A program made the translations under genes and the position numbers. Of a stretch of 57,272 nucleotides of DNA, positions 41,565 to 49,380 are shown piece by piece (the first letter of the stretch is position 1; each line of letters starts with the position of its first letter). This DNA is from PALSA-1006 sp964532405 (lineage in GTDB: Bacteria; Pseudomonadota; Gammaproteobacteria; Burkholderiales; Gallionellaceae). Where the stretch lies: positions 1 to 57,272 of the forward strand of contig CAZHIC010000016.1 of the NCBI GenBank assembly GCA_964532405.1. The letters run 5' to 3'. The notes below the pieces were generated by a model that worked only from the letters and a program-made list of their open reading frames with translations, ran no database searches and was not told where the DNA came from.

Positions 41565-42263
41565 ATGACCGAGCTATTCAGATTTGTCGATGTGTGTTGC
41601 GAAGGGGGCGATCGCGAGTATTCTTTTACCCTGCACTCGGGCGAGACGCGGCTATTGCAATTCTCTTCCAAAGTCGAGAAAGACAATATGATCGATCTGG
41701 CAATCGGCGAGGCGGTATGCGGCAAGGGGCGCGTCGAGATCGCGCAAGGCGACAGAAGGCGCCGCAAGACAGCCGTCAGCACCCCGCAGGGCGAGCGGCG
41801 CCGCAGAAATGAGTCTGCGCCCATGATATGGCAGGCGCTGAGGGCGAGCCGGCCGGGGCGGGTGGGTTGGGTGGCGGCGAATGGCGGTCTCATCAACAAT
41901 CTGAAAGTCTGGGAAAATGTCACCTTGCCGCTGTGGTACCACACCCGGCGTGACTTGGTCGAAACGGAGCAAAGCGTGAAGCACTGGCTGGAAATGCTGG
42001 GTTTGGAGCAGGATGCCTGCGCCGAATTCATGGCCTCGCCTTTGTATGCTATCGAGCCGTGGCAGCGCAAATTGGCGGGGCTGTTGCGCGCTTTGGTGCA
42101 AATGCCACGGGTGATGGTGGTGGATGCGGTGCTGTTCGAGGAGGTCAAAGCGCGTCTGGCGAGCAATTGGATGGCGGCGCTGGAGGCCTTCGCCGCACAA
42201 GGCCGCACGGTGCTGGTGGTAGCAGATAAGGCGACGGTTTTGCCTTGGAAAAAGATCGAGTGA
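41565..42263 (+). CDS. degenerate MlaF-like ABC ATPase subunit
   Basis: The 232-residue protein follows the outline of MlaF. It has VGWVAANGGLINNLKVWENVTLPL, a helical domain, RKLAGLLRALVQMPRVMVVDAVLF and a late TVLVVADKA. Every catalytic motif is altered. Walker A reads FSSKVEKDNM where GxxGxGKST is expected, the Q-loop Gln is gone, the LSGGQ signature is absent, the Walker B Glu is Ala, and the switch His is lost. An Arg-rich insert (GDRRRRKTAV and GERRRRNESA) occupies the early domain. The frame is intact and overlaps its neighbours tightly, so it looks maintained. It may be structural, with an ATPase from elsewhere. Confidence 0.75.
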   Translation: MTELFRFVDVCCEGGDREYSFTLHSGETRLLQFSSKVEKDNMIDLAIGEAVCGKGRVEIAQGDRRRRKTAVSTPQGERRRRNESAPMIWQALRASRPGRVGWVAANGGLINNLKVWENVTLPLWYHTRRDLVETEQSVKHWLEMLGLEQDACAEFMASPLYAIEPWQRKLAGLLRALVQMPRVMVVDAVLFEEVKARLASNWMAALEAFAAQGRTVLVVADKATVLPWKKIE

Positions 42264-42264
42264 G

Positions 42265-43209
42265 GTGTCTGTGACATTGTTAGCTGACAAGGATGAGCGC
42301 TTCAAAAATCTGTTCGGTAAAGCCGCGCTGTTTATATTGCTTGCGGTGATCGGGCTGGGGTTGGTTTTTCTGTGGACAGGCATTAAGAAAGGCGCATTTA
42401 CCCCCAAGTCTCCGATCTATTTTGTAGCCGATAGCGGACAGGATCTAAGCGAAGGCATGCCGGTCAAATTCAGCGGATTCAAGATCGGCAAACTGAACAC
42501 CCTGACGCTGGATGAGCAGGGGCATGTGCAGGTCGAGGTCAGCATCGAATCGAAGTATCTCGGTCTGATCAGGCGGGATGCGGTGATGAGTCTGATAAAA
42601 GAAGGGGTGATCGGTGACGGGGTGCTCGACGTCAGCCGGGGAACAGAAGGTAAGCCCGTATTGCTGGCGGGAGACAAGGTGCGTTTCGAGCGTGCCAGCG
42701 GTCTGGAGCAAGCGGTGCTCGAAGTAAAAAATCGCATCATGCCTATCCTCGACGATCTGCAGCACATGCTGCACGACCCTGATGGCGACGTGCGCCAGAC
42801 GTTGAAGAATCTGCGCGAATTCTCCGGCGAGATGCGCGGTACGCGTGAACGACTGGATCGCGTGCTGGGTAGTGTCGATACCAACCTCAATAATGAAGTG
42901 GGGTCATTGCTGCGCTCCCTGCGCCAGTCTGCGGCGAAAATAGAGCACGATATGCCCGCTTTGCTGAATAAGGCCGACAGCAGCATGGAAAATCTGCGCA
43001 AAACGAGCGAGTCCATCAACGATGCGGTGCAGCATTCTGCCCCGCAGTTGCCGGGCATCTTGGGAGAGGCGCGCGAGACGCTGGGCAAAACACGCGAGAT
43101 GGTGGGCACTACGCAGGAAGTGGTGGACTCTCTGAGCACGAGCTGGCCGCTGAAAAATGTCGTGCCGCCACTGGAAACTGGGCCAGTCAGGATGGATAGC
43201 CATGACTAA
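42265..43209 (+). CDS. mlaD: MCE domain (MlaD-type) lipid-transport protein
   Basis: The 314-residue protein has one N-terminal membrane anchor (about 20-40) and an MCE domain (about 48-125, with GQDLSEGMPVKFSGFKIGKL and LIKEGVIGDGVLDVSRG). A long helical C-terminal region with heptad-like Leu/Ile spacing follows. MCE proteins form periplasmic hexamers that shuttle lipids. It starts at GTG 42265 (or GTG 42271), just after the ATPase-like gene, and overlaps the next gene by 8 bases. Confidence 0.88.
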   Translation: MSVTLLADKDERFKNLFGKAALFILLAVIGLGLVFLWTGIKKGAFTPKSPIYFVADSGQDLSEGMPVKFSGFKIGKLNTLTLDEQGHVQVEVSIESKYLGLIRRDAVMSLIKEGVIGDGVLDVSRGTEGKPVLLAGDKVRFERASGLEQAVLEVKNRIMPILDDLQHMLHDPDGDVRQTLKNLREFSGEMRGTRERLDRVLGSVDTNLNNEVGSLLRSLRQSAAKIEHDMPALLNKADSSMENLRKTSESINDAVQHSAPQLPGILGEARETLGKTREMVGTTQEVVDSLSTSWPLKNVVPPLETGPVRMDSHD

Positions 43210-43990
43210 ATGTTATTTGTTGCTGTCGTTGCTTTTAGTGGCGTGCGGCAGTGCGCCGCCACCGCGTTTGCCGCAAGCATTGGAACAAGCCAATGCGGCG
43301 GACAAAGATGCGCGGCGCGCACTGACGGGGGGGGAGTTGTTGCGTGCGCAACACGGCTTTGCCAAGACCTTGGTCCTGAAACAAGCCTTGGACGATACGG
43401 AGGGAGTCGCCACGACGTTGATCAATCTGGCTACGGTGACCCATCAATTGCACGAGGATGAGGCTGCACTGATTTGGCTGGATAAGATATTGCTGGAGAA
43501 GGTGCGCATCTATGCGCCGGAGTTCCATCTGACTGCGGCCTTTCGCAAGGCCGTGATCTTGGCCAATCTAGCGCGGCTGGACGAGGCGGACTCGGTCTTG
43601 CAGCTGGCTGAAAAAAGTTGCGCAAAGAAATGCCCTACGCGTTTCGGCATAGAAGCATTGCGCGCGCGTTTGTTGTTGCTGAAGGGCGATGCGGAGGGCG
43701 CGTTGGCATTGGCGCAGGCGGCGAGCAAAGAGGCGCAAGCAGGCAAAGAGGAGCAAGCCAACGCGCTGCGTGTCGTTGCCGCAGCCGAGGAGAGGCTGGC
43801 GCGCTTTGCGGGCGCGCTGCAGCATTATCAGGCCGTGCTGGAGATGGACAAGTCGTTGGCTTTGGGCGCCCGCATCGGTGAGGACTTGAACGGAATGGCG
43901 CGCGTGTCGAAGCAGCTCGGACGCGAGGAGGAGTCGGCCATGTATGCGCGGCGCGCGGTGCTGGTAAACGAGGCGCTGAACCGAAAATGA
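43202..43990 (+). CDS. TPR-like lipoprotein of the Mla operon
   Basis: The 262-residue protein has a lipoprotein signal peptide with lipobox LVAC (Cys15). It is then almost wholly alpha-helical, with repeated TPR-like pairs (AATTLINLA-type spacing, LARLDEADSVLQLAEK, EALRARLLLLKGDAEGALAL, ALQHYQAVLEMD). It probably resides in the outer membrane facing the periplasm. In Mla operons this position is often held by the ABC-type auxiliary lipoprotein, so it may dock the MCE protein. The start ATG overlaps the MCE gene end. Confidence 0.75.
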   Translation: MTKCYLLLSLLLVACGSAPPPRLPQALEQANAADKDARRALTGGELLRAQHGFAKTLVLKQALDDTEGVATTLINLATVTHQLHEDEAALIWLDKILLEKVRIYAPEFHLTAAFRKAVILANLARLDEADSVLQLAEKSCAKKCPTRFGIEALRARLLLLKGDAEGALALAQAASKEAQAGKEEQANALRVVAAAEERLARFAGALQHYQAVLEMDKSLALGARIGEDLNGMARVSKQLGREEESAMYARRAVLVNEALNRK

Positions 43991-44006
43991 AATGATTGGA
44001 AACGAT

Positions 44007-44633
44007 ATGATGGGTATATGGGATGAACGCTACGCCGGAGAGGAATATCACTTCGGCACCGAGCCGAACGCTTTTCTGGTAGCGCAACAGCATCGACTGA
44101 AAGCGGGGGCGAACTGCCTCGCGGTGGCGGACGGTGAAGGGCGCAATGGCGTATGGCTGGCGCAACAGGGGTTGGACGTTTTGTCGGTGGATGCTTCGCC
44201 GGTGGCGCTCGCCAAGGCGCAAAGATTGGCGGGCGAACGCGGAGCGAATGTGCGCTTCGAGTTGGCCGATCTGCTGCAATGGGGGTGGGGCGAGGCGCGT
44301 TACGATGTAGTGGTCGCCATCTTCATTCAGTTCGTGTCGCCCGCGCAGCGCGGGGCAATGTTCGCGAGTATCAAACGCTCACTCAAACCCGGTGGCCTGT
44401 TGCTGTTACAAGGTTACACGCCGCGCCAACTGGAATACCGCACCGGAGGGCCGTCACAGGTCGAGAACCTGTATACCGAAGCACTGCTGCGCGAAATATT
44501 CGCCGATATGGACATTCTGCATCTCGCCGAGCATGACAGTCATATCAGCGAGGGGGCGGGGCATAGCGGTATGTCGGCGCTCATCGACTTGGTAGCGAGG
44601 AAGAAACCCCAGGTATCCTCGATCCGTGGTTGA
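44007..44633 (+). CDS. class I SAM-dependent methyltransferase
   Basis: The 208-residue protein has the SAM-binding motif I region CLAVADGEGRNGVWLAQQG, motif II VLSVDASPVALAKAQRLA, a later YDVVVAIFIQFV and motif IV-like LKPGGLLLLQGYTP. It resembles TehB/thiopurine-type small-molecule methyltransferases. The substrate is unknown. The start could be ATG 43992, 44007 or 44010; the latter two have a weak TTGGAAA site. Confidence 0.85.
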   Translation: MMGIWDERYAGEEYHFGTEPNAFLVAQQHRLKAGANCLAVADGEGRNGVWLAQQGLDVLSVDASPVALAKAQRLAGERGANVRFELADLLQWGWGEARYDVVVAIFIQFVSPAQRGAMFASIKRSLKPGGLLLLQGYTPRQLEYRTGGPSQVENLYTEALLREIFADMDILHLAEHDSHISEGAGHSGMSALIDLVARKKPQVSSIRG

Positions 44634-44671
44634 ATTGGGGCATTAGAGATATCGAGAAAGGTCGGTTTGCG

Positions 44672-45055
44672 ATGAGTAAAGCTATTTTGCTGTTGCTGCT
44701 GACGATGGCGAGTCAGGGTGCGATGGCGGCGTGGACTGAGATTGGTGACAATAGCGACTTTACTGTTTACGCCGATTTCTCCACTATTCGTAAATTTAAC
44801 AACATGGCGAGAATGTGGTCGATGTATGACTATAAGCAGGCTCCGGCATCTGATGGCTTTGCCTATAGGTCGACAAAGTTTCAATACGAATTCGACTGCC
44901 AAAATAATCAGGCGCGCATGCTGGCCTTTTCGCTGCACTCTGAAAATATGGGCGAAGGGGCTGTGGTCTACAGCGATTCCAAAGTCGGGAAATGGGAGAC
45001 TGTCATTCCCGGTTCAGTAAACGAAGCCCGATGGAAAGCCATTTGCGGCAATTAG
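44672..45055 (+). CDS. surface-adhesin-E-like secreted protein (single domain)
   Basis: The 127-residue protein has a signal peptide ending QGAMA and one domain. It carries Y-A-D-F-S-T-I, MARMWSMYDYK, YEFDCQ, SENMGEGAVVYSDS and a final WKAIC. The two Cys match the pair in the relatives at 17271 and 46561. It has no clear operon partner. Confidence 0.75.
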   Translation: MSKAILLLLLTMASQGAMAAWTEIGDNSDFTVYADFSTIRKFNNMARMWSMYDYKQAPASDGFAYRSTKFQYEFDCQNNQARMLAFSLHSENMGEGAVVYSDSKVGKWETVIPGSVNEARWKAICGN

Positions 45056-45131
45056 AGCCGATGATGTTGTAGTGATTTTGATCTCCCCGTGAAAATGTTT
45101 TTCATGATTATTTTCGGTATGCGAGTAAGTT

Positions 45132-45617
45132 ATGGCTGACGAAAATACGACTCCCCCTCCGACCATTGAGGCATCCGATTTGCCGCCAAAGGTCGGGGGG
45201 GATTCATCCGTTACGCTTGCTGAAGCAGGCACTGTCATTCCCGAGGTCGCGCCAGATGCCCCGGCAAAACCTGCCAAATATGATGAGCCTCACAGCGAGG
45301 CTCATCCGCACTTCAGATGGCATGCCGATGCGCTGGTGGACGGGCATGTGTATCACGGTTTGCTTAAGGATATTTCCATGAAAGGGGCGAACCTGCTCCT
45401 CGACCATAATGTACAAAATGCCACAGTCGTCAAGCTGCACATTCATGTGCCGCCACTCGATGTAACAAGCCCCCATCGCGTCCTGGAGGTGTCCGGAAAG
45501 ATCACCTCGACAATCTATGACGGCAATGAAGATGCTTTTCGTTCAGGCGTTGTTTTTCTCCAATTTACGCGGGAATCCGACCGGACCTATCTTCAGTCGC
45601 GCATGTTAGAGCGCTAA
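45132..45617 (+). CDS. PilZ domain protein
   Basis: The 161-residue protein has a Pro/Ala-rich, acidic N-terminus of about 55 residues. The PilZ domain follows (FRWHADALVDG, then LLKDISMKGANLLLD, matching the DxSxxG motif). The upstream Arg motif is only partly kept (a single Arg in HFRW), so c-di-GMP binding is possible but not certain. PilZ proteins link c-di-GMP to motility, pili or surface polymers. Confidence 0.8.
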   Translation: MADENTTPPPTIEASDLPPKVGGDSSVTLAEAGTVIPEVAPDAPAKPAKYDEPHSEAHPHFRWHADALVDGHVYHGLLKDISMKGANLLLDHNVQNATVVKLHIHVPPLDVTSPHRVLEVSGKITSTIYDGNEDAFRSGVVFLQFTRESDRTYLQSRMLER

Positions 45618-45803
45618 ATTCCTTCCGTGTGCCGATGGCGGCCGTGGAACAAAGCAATGGCAAGGGGGCGTCCAATAGTAGCCCGGATAACTCCCCCGGC
45701 ATTTTTTTGAATATAAATTCTCTCAATCCCCTTGCCATCAAGCCGAATATCTACAACAATCCGCTCCGGTGCTTTGACCACAACAACTAGGGAGCTTATA
45801 AAC

Positions 45804-46088
45804 ATGAACCGCAAAGAACTAATTGACGCATTGGCAACCAAGACTGGCAGCACAAAGGCTGACGCAGATCGCAACATTGCAGCACTGATCGATATCATCA
45901 CCGCCACCCTCAAGAAGGGCGACAATGTCGCACTGGTCGGCTTCGGTTCTTTCGAAGTGCGCAAGCGCGCTGCACGTACTGGCCGCAATCCGGCAACCGG
46001 CGCAGAGCTGAAGATAAAAGCTTCCAAGGTGCCGGCATTCAAGGCTGGCGCAACCCTCAAGGCGACTGTGAACGGCGTCAAAAAGTAA
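45804..46088 (+). CDS. hupB: DNA-binding protein HU
   Basis: The 94-residue histone-like protein begins MNRKELIDALATKTGSTKAD. It has the HU landmarks ALVGFGSFEVRKRAARTGRNP and VPAFKAGATLKATVN. It bends and compacts DNA as a dimer. TAGGGAGC lies 9 bases before the ATG; the open frame extends upstream but is not family-like. A strong terminator follows. Confidence 0.95.
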   Translation: MNRKELIDALATKTGSTKADADRNIAALIDIITATLKKGDNVALVGFGSFEVRKRAARTGRNPATGAELKIKASKVPAFKAGATLKATVNGVKK

Positions 46089-46100
46089 TAATTGGCACAG

Positions 46101-46126
46101 GGCCGGCGACTAAGCCGGCCTTTTAT
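46101..46126 (+). terminator. intrinsic terminator after hupB
   Basis: GGCCGGC (46101-46107) pairs with GCCGGCC (46114-46120) and is followed by TTTTAT. It runs directly into the start of the small HTH gene at 46129. Confidence 0.9.
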
Positions 46127-46128
46127 CT

Positions 46129-46383
46129 ATGAATGAAATCCTTCAGTACCTGAAAACGCACGGCGAACGACTCGATACTGAGATCGCCGAAGCCGCTGGC
46201 ATCTCAGTGGCTAAAGTGCGCCTCCACTTGTTTGAGCTCACCGCCAAAGGTGAGGTGATGTCGTGTCATTCGACCCGATTCGAGAAGGGTAAGAAAATCG
46301 AGGGGCTCAAATGCCGGTTAGCCGGATATACGCCTCCGGCAGCGCCCGGTAGAAAATCAAAGGCACAGTTAAATTTGTCGTAA
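46129..46383 (+). CDS. small winged-helix-like protein, paralogue of the gene at 15217
   Basis: The 84-residue HTH-like protein (EIAEAAGISVAKVRLHLFEL, KGEVMSCHSTRF, a Lys-rich end) is about two thirds identical to the protein at 15217. It starts 8 bases after the HU terminator stem and has no visible ribosome site or promoter of its own. It may be leaderless or read from HU transcripts passing the terminator. The function is unknown. Confidence 0.65.
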   Translation: MNEILQYLKTHGERLDTEIAEAAGISVAKVRLHLFELTAKGEVMSCHSTRFEKGKKIEGLKCRLAGYTPPAAPGRKSKAQLNLS

Positions 46384-46560
46384 TTCTTCGCCTCGGCAAT
46401 CGCATGAGCAGCAGCGCGTTTTTCTCCGATGGTGTCATTCGATTCTTTAATTCTTGCAGGATACTGAACAACCTTGCTGGCGACAGCAAGGCGGTGGTCG
46501 GGTCGCGAGTGCAAAATATGCCTCTCCAGCTAGTGGAAACAGGGACGATGGGGGCGAATA

Positions 46561-47028
46561 ATGTTTCTTGAGTTGGTGGCGTTGACGATATTCATGGCTA
46601 TCGCGGTGTTCAATGTCGCGCCTGTGGGCGATGGCGGGAGAGCGGAAAAAAGCGCACCTGCGAGCGATAGGGTGATCGAGAGTTCCGCTGCGATCGCAGA
46701 CTGGGTCGAGGTGTTTAAATCAAACCAGCAGACCCTCTACGCCAATCCTGCCAATCTGCTCAAGACTAGCTTCAAGGTGAAAATGTGGAGATTGACCGAC
46801 TACAAAGTGCCTGAGATAAATGGCGACTTCGTGTATTCGTCGAAGAAATTGTACGAAGAATACGATTGCCAAAATGAACAATACCGCTTGCTTTATGTCT
46901 CGTTGTATCCCGAAAATATGGGCGCGGGTAAAGCGATGTATACGCACTCGGAGACTTATAGCTGGCAACCGATTTTGCCCGACACGGACGGTGAGGCAAT
47001 GTGGGAAATCGCTTGCGGGCAGAGCTAG
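46561..47028 (+). CDS. surface-adhesin-E-like secreted protein (single domain)
   Basis: The 155-residue protein has an N-terminal hydrophobic segment (about 3-22), a linker and one adhesin-E-like domain: WVEVFKSNQQTLYANPANLL, VKMWRLTDYK, YEEYDCQ, PENMGAGKAMYTHS and WEIAC. It matches the relatives at 17271 and 44672. The N-terminus could be a signal anchor instead of a cleaved signal peptide. Confidence 0.72.
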   Translation: MFLELVALTIFMAIAVFNVAPVGDGGRAEKSAPASDRVIESSAAIADWVEVFKSNQQTLYANPANLLKTSFKVKMWRLTDYKVPEINGDFVYSSKKLYEEYDCQNEQYRLLYVSLYPENMGAGKAMYTHSETYSWQPILPDTDGEAMWEIACGQS

Positions 47029-47107
47029 GCCGGCAAGGGAAAAGTGAAATGCATGCTTGACGTTATGTTTGTATCTTGTGTGTTGATGTATCCAAGTGGG
47101 AGGTGAT

Positions 47108-47674
47108 ATGACTGAAAAAGCCAAGAAGGGCGGAACGCACGCCCATATGCCGGACTTGGACTGGAGCCAGGTGCGCGAGACGATGCTGATGCTGGAACTC
47201 GCGACAGGACAGGTCGAGTCGGCGATGAAAGACAGCAATTCATCCGTGGATGTGTTGACCGATAGCTTCACGACCATGGCGGGTTATTTGCACATGATCT
47301 CCGGCATCCTTGCGTCCTTGCCCGACGAAGGCGAGGTCGGGGATACCAAGAAAAATGCACTGGAAGCAGCGAACCATGTCACTGGCATGGTGCATCAATC
47401 CATCATCGCTTTTCAGTTCTACGATAAATTGACCCAGCGCTTGGGGCACGTTTGCCATAGCCTGGCCGCGTTGAACGAGCTGGTAGGCGATCAGCAGCGG
47501 ATATTCAGTCCGCAGGAATGGGTGGCGCTACAGCAGAAGATACGTTCCAAATACACCACCGTTGATGAGTGCGCGATGTTCGATGCCGTGATGGCCGGCA
47601 TGCCGGTGAAGCTTGCGCTTGAACAGTATGTGAGCGAAATGAAGGACAAGGGCAGCGACATCGACCTGTTCTAG
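47108..47674 (+). CDS. helical protein of unknown function, possibly chemotaxis-related
   Basis: The 188-residue soluble helical protein has an excellent ribosome site (GGGAGGTGAT). The central part HQSIIAFQFYDKLTQRLGHV recalls the phosphatase helix of CheZ (a Q-D-x-T-G-Q-like register). The C-terminus ends DIDLF, a short acidic-hydrophobic tail of the kind CheZ uses to bind CheY, but also similar to a sliding-clamp motif. No clear family membership is established. Confidence 0.5.
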   Translation: MTEKAKKGGTHAHMPDLDWSQVRETMLMLELATGQVESAMKDSNSSVDVLTDSFTTMAGYLHMISGILASLPDEGEVGDTKKNALEAANHVTGMVHQSIIAFQFYDKLTQRLGHVCHSLAALNELVGDQQRIFSPQEWVALQQKIRSKYTTVDECAMFDAVMAGMPVKLALEQYVSEMKDKGSDIDLF

Positions 47675-47689
47675 CCATTTCTTCGGAAT

Positions 47690-47893
47690 TTATGGAGCTG
47701 GTGTGGCGCCGTCCTTTCCCCGTTCCTTTTTGTACGCGTCATAACTTGGCGCCGGTGTCATGGCGCGTTCTTGCGGCGTTCTTTTCGCTTCGTTCTGAGA
47801 TTTTATCCCTTCGTATAACCCCTGGTATGGATCGCTGCCGCAAGCCGACAACAGCATGCCTGCCAGCAGGATCAGTCTGTGTGTTCTTCTCAT
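47690..47893 (-). CDS. small lipoprotein
   Basis: The 67-residue protein begins MRRTHRLILLAGMLL with lipobox LSAC. A short hydrophilic tail follows (DPYQGLYEGIK, then ERAMTPAPSYDAYKKERGK). It is encoded directly after trxC on the same strand. The function is unknown. Confidence 0.65.
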   Translation of the reverse strand: MRRTHRLILLAGMLLSACGSDPYQGLYEGIKSQNEAKRTPQERAMTPAPSYDAYKKERGKDGATPAP

Positions 47894-47903
47894 CTGTTGC
47901 TCC

Positions 47904-48338
47904 TTATATTTTGGATTGCGCCCATTGAACGATGCCGGCCGCATTCATCGCTCCGGCTTGGCGCGCGACTTCGCGTCCCCCTTTGAACAAGGCTAAGGTC
48001 GGGATGCTGCGGATGTCGTAGCGTGCCGCCAGCTCCTGCGCCTCTTCGGTATTTAGTTTGACGACGCGAAACTGCGGTTCGAGCCGTTGTGCAGCTTCCT
48101 CGAAGGCCGGAGCCATCATTTTGCACGGTCCGCACCAGGGCGCCCAGAAATCCACCAGCACGGGGATGTCGTTGCGCGTGATGTGTTGCATGAAGTTGGC
48201 GCTGGTCAATTCGAGCGGGTGAGCCACGAACAGCGCTTGCTTGCACTTGCCGCAGGTGGGCTGTGCTCCGGTCTTGTCGGACGGGACGCGGTTCACCGCA
48301 GTGCAATGCGGGCAAACGATATGTAGAGAGTCGGTCAT
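47904..48338 (-). CDS. trxC: thioredoxin 2
   Basis: The 144-residue protein has an N-terminal zinc-binding module (Cys9, Cys12, Cys29, Cys32) and a thioredoxin domain with active site WCGPCK (68-73) and the cis-Pro loop SIPTLALFK. TrxC is a cytosolic disulphide reductase, usually linked to oxidative stress. It is followed by a small lipoprotein gene. Confidence 0.95.
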   Translation of the reverse strand: MTDSLHIVCPHCTAVNRVPSDKTGAQPTCGKCKQALFVAHPLELTSANFMQHITRNDIPVLVDFWAPWCGPCKMMAPAFEEAAQRLEPQFRVVKLNTEEAQELAARYDIRSIPTLALFKGGREVARQAGAMNAAGIVQWAQSKI

Positions 48339-48412
48339 GTGTGTTCCTTGAGAGTTGCTTGGGTCTCAAGGTTGGGGCAGTGGCAAAAATTTCAACCGCC
48401 CTACGCAGCGAG

Positions 48413-49255
48413 CTATACGAAGCGCATCGAAAGGTCGATGGCGTTGACATCCTTGGTCAGGCTGCCGATGGAGATGCGATCCACGCCGGTCTCGGCGATG
48501 ATGCGCACCGTTTTCAAATTGATGCCGCCGGAGGCTTCGAGTTCAGCGCGGCGTGCGGTGAACTGTGCGGCATCGCACATTTCATCGAGATTGAAATTAT
48601 CCAGCAGAATAAGTTTGGCTCCCGCATCCAGCGCTTCGCTTAACTCTGCAATATTTTCTACCTCGATTTGGACCGTTGCGTCTTCCGGGACGATCAAAAA
48701 TGCCTGTTTGAGCGCGGCGCGAATGCCGCCTGCCGCAATGATGTGGTTTTCCTTGATAAGAATGCCGTCGAACAGGCCGATGCGCTGGTTGTGTCCGCCG
48801 CCGATTCTGACCGCATACTTCTGCGCCATACGCAGGCTGGGAAGAGTCTTGCGCGTATCCAATATCTTGGCGTGAGTACCTTGCACCGCATCGACGTAAG
48901 CATGCGTCAAGGTGGCCGTGGACGAGAGTGTTTGTAGGAAATTCAGCGCGGTGCGCTCGGCGGTCAGCATGGCGCGCGCGTTGCCCCTGATCTCGCACAG
49001 CTTTTCATCGGGAGCCACCTTGTTGCCGTCGCGCACGAACCAAGTGATCGAACAGGCGGGGTCGAGCACTTTGAAGCAGGCATTGAACCATGCGCTGCCG
49101 CAGAGCACCGCACTCTGGCGTGTGATGACGGTGGCGCGTCCGGGAGTCTTCCCGGGCACGAGTTGTGCGGTGAGATCGCCATCGCCCATATCCTCAGCCA
49201 ACGCCGCTGCGACGTTGGCACGGATGATCGCGGCAAGTTCTGGATTGATGGGCAT
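48413..49255 (-). CDS. nadC: nicotinate-nucleotide pyrophosphorylase
   Basis: The 280-residue enzyme starts at MPINPELAAI. Landmarks are AEDMGDGDLTAQLVP, TRKTLPSLRMAQKYAVRIGG, GLFDGILIKENHI, VEVENIAEL-like IQIEVEN and SGGINLKTVR. It makes nicotinate mononucleotide from quinolinate in de novo NAD synthesis. The frame is open upstream to 49330, but that part is not family-like. Confidence 0.95.
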   Translation of the reverse strand: MPINPELAAIIRANVAAALAEDMGDGDLTAQLVPGKTPGRATVITRQSAVLCGSAWFNACFKVLDPACSITWFVRDGNKVAPDEKLCEIRGNARAMLTAERTALNFLQTLSSTATLTHAYVDAVQGTHAKILDTRKTLPSLRMAQKYAVRIGGGHNQRIGLFDGILIKENHIIAAGGIRAALKQAFLIVPEDATVQIEVENIAELSEALDAGAKLILLDNFNLDEMCDAAQFTARRAELEASGGINLKTVRIIAETGVDRISIGSLTKDVNAIDLSMRFV

Positions 49256-49316
49256 GTCGGTTGAAAATGGAAATGACGCCGCGATTGTATACAAAAAAAT
49301 GACAGAATGTGAATGA

Positions 49317-49345
49317 CTTGAAATTCGCATGGGATACCCTCATGT
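49317..49345 (+). promoter_or_regulatory. sigma-32 type heat-shock promoter of clpB
   Basis: CTTGAAA (49317-49323), a 13-base spacer and CCCTCATGT (49337-49345) match the sigma-32 consensus CTTGAAA-N11-16-CCCCATNT. It lies 36 bases before the clpB start. Confidence 0.8.
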
Positions 49346-49380
49346 AGTTAAAAGATAAATATCTCTTTGAAGGAGCTGCC

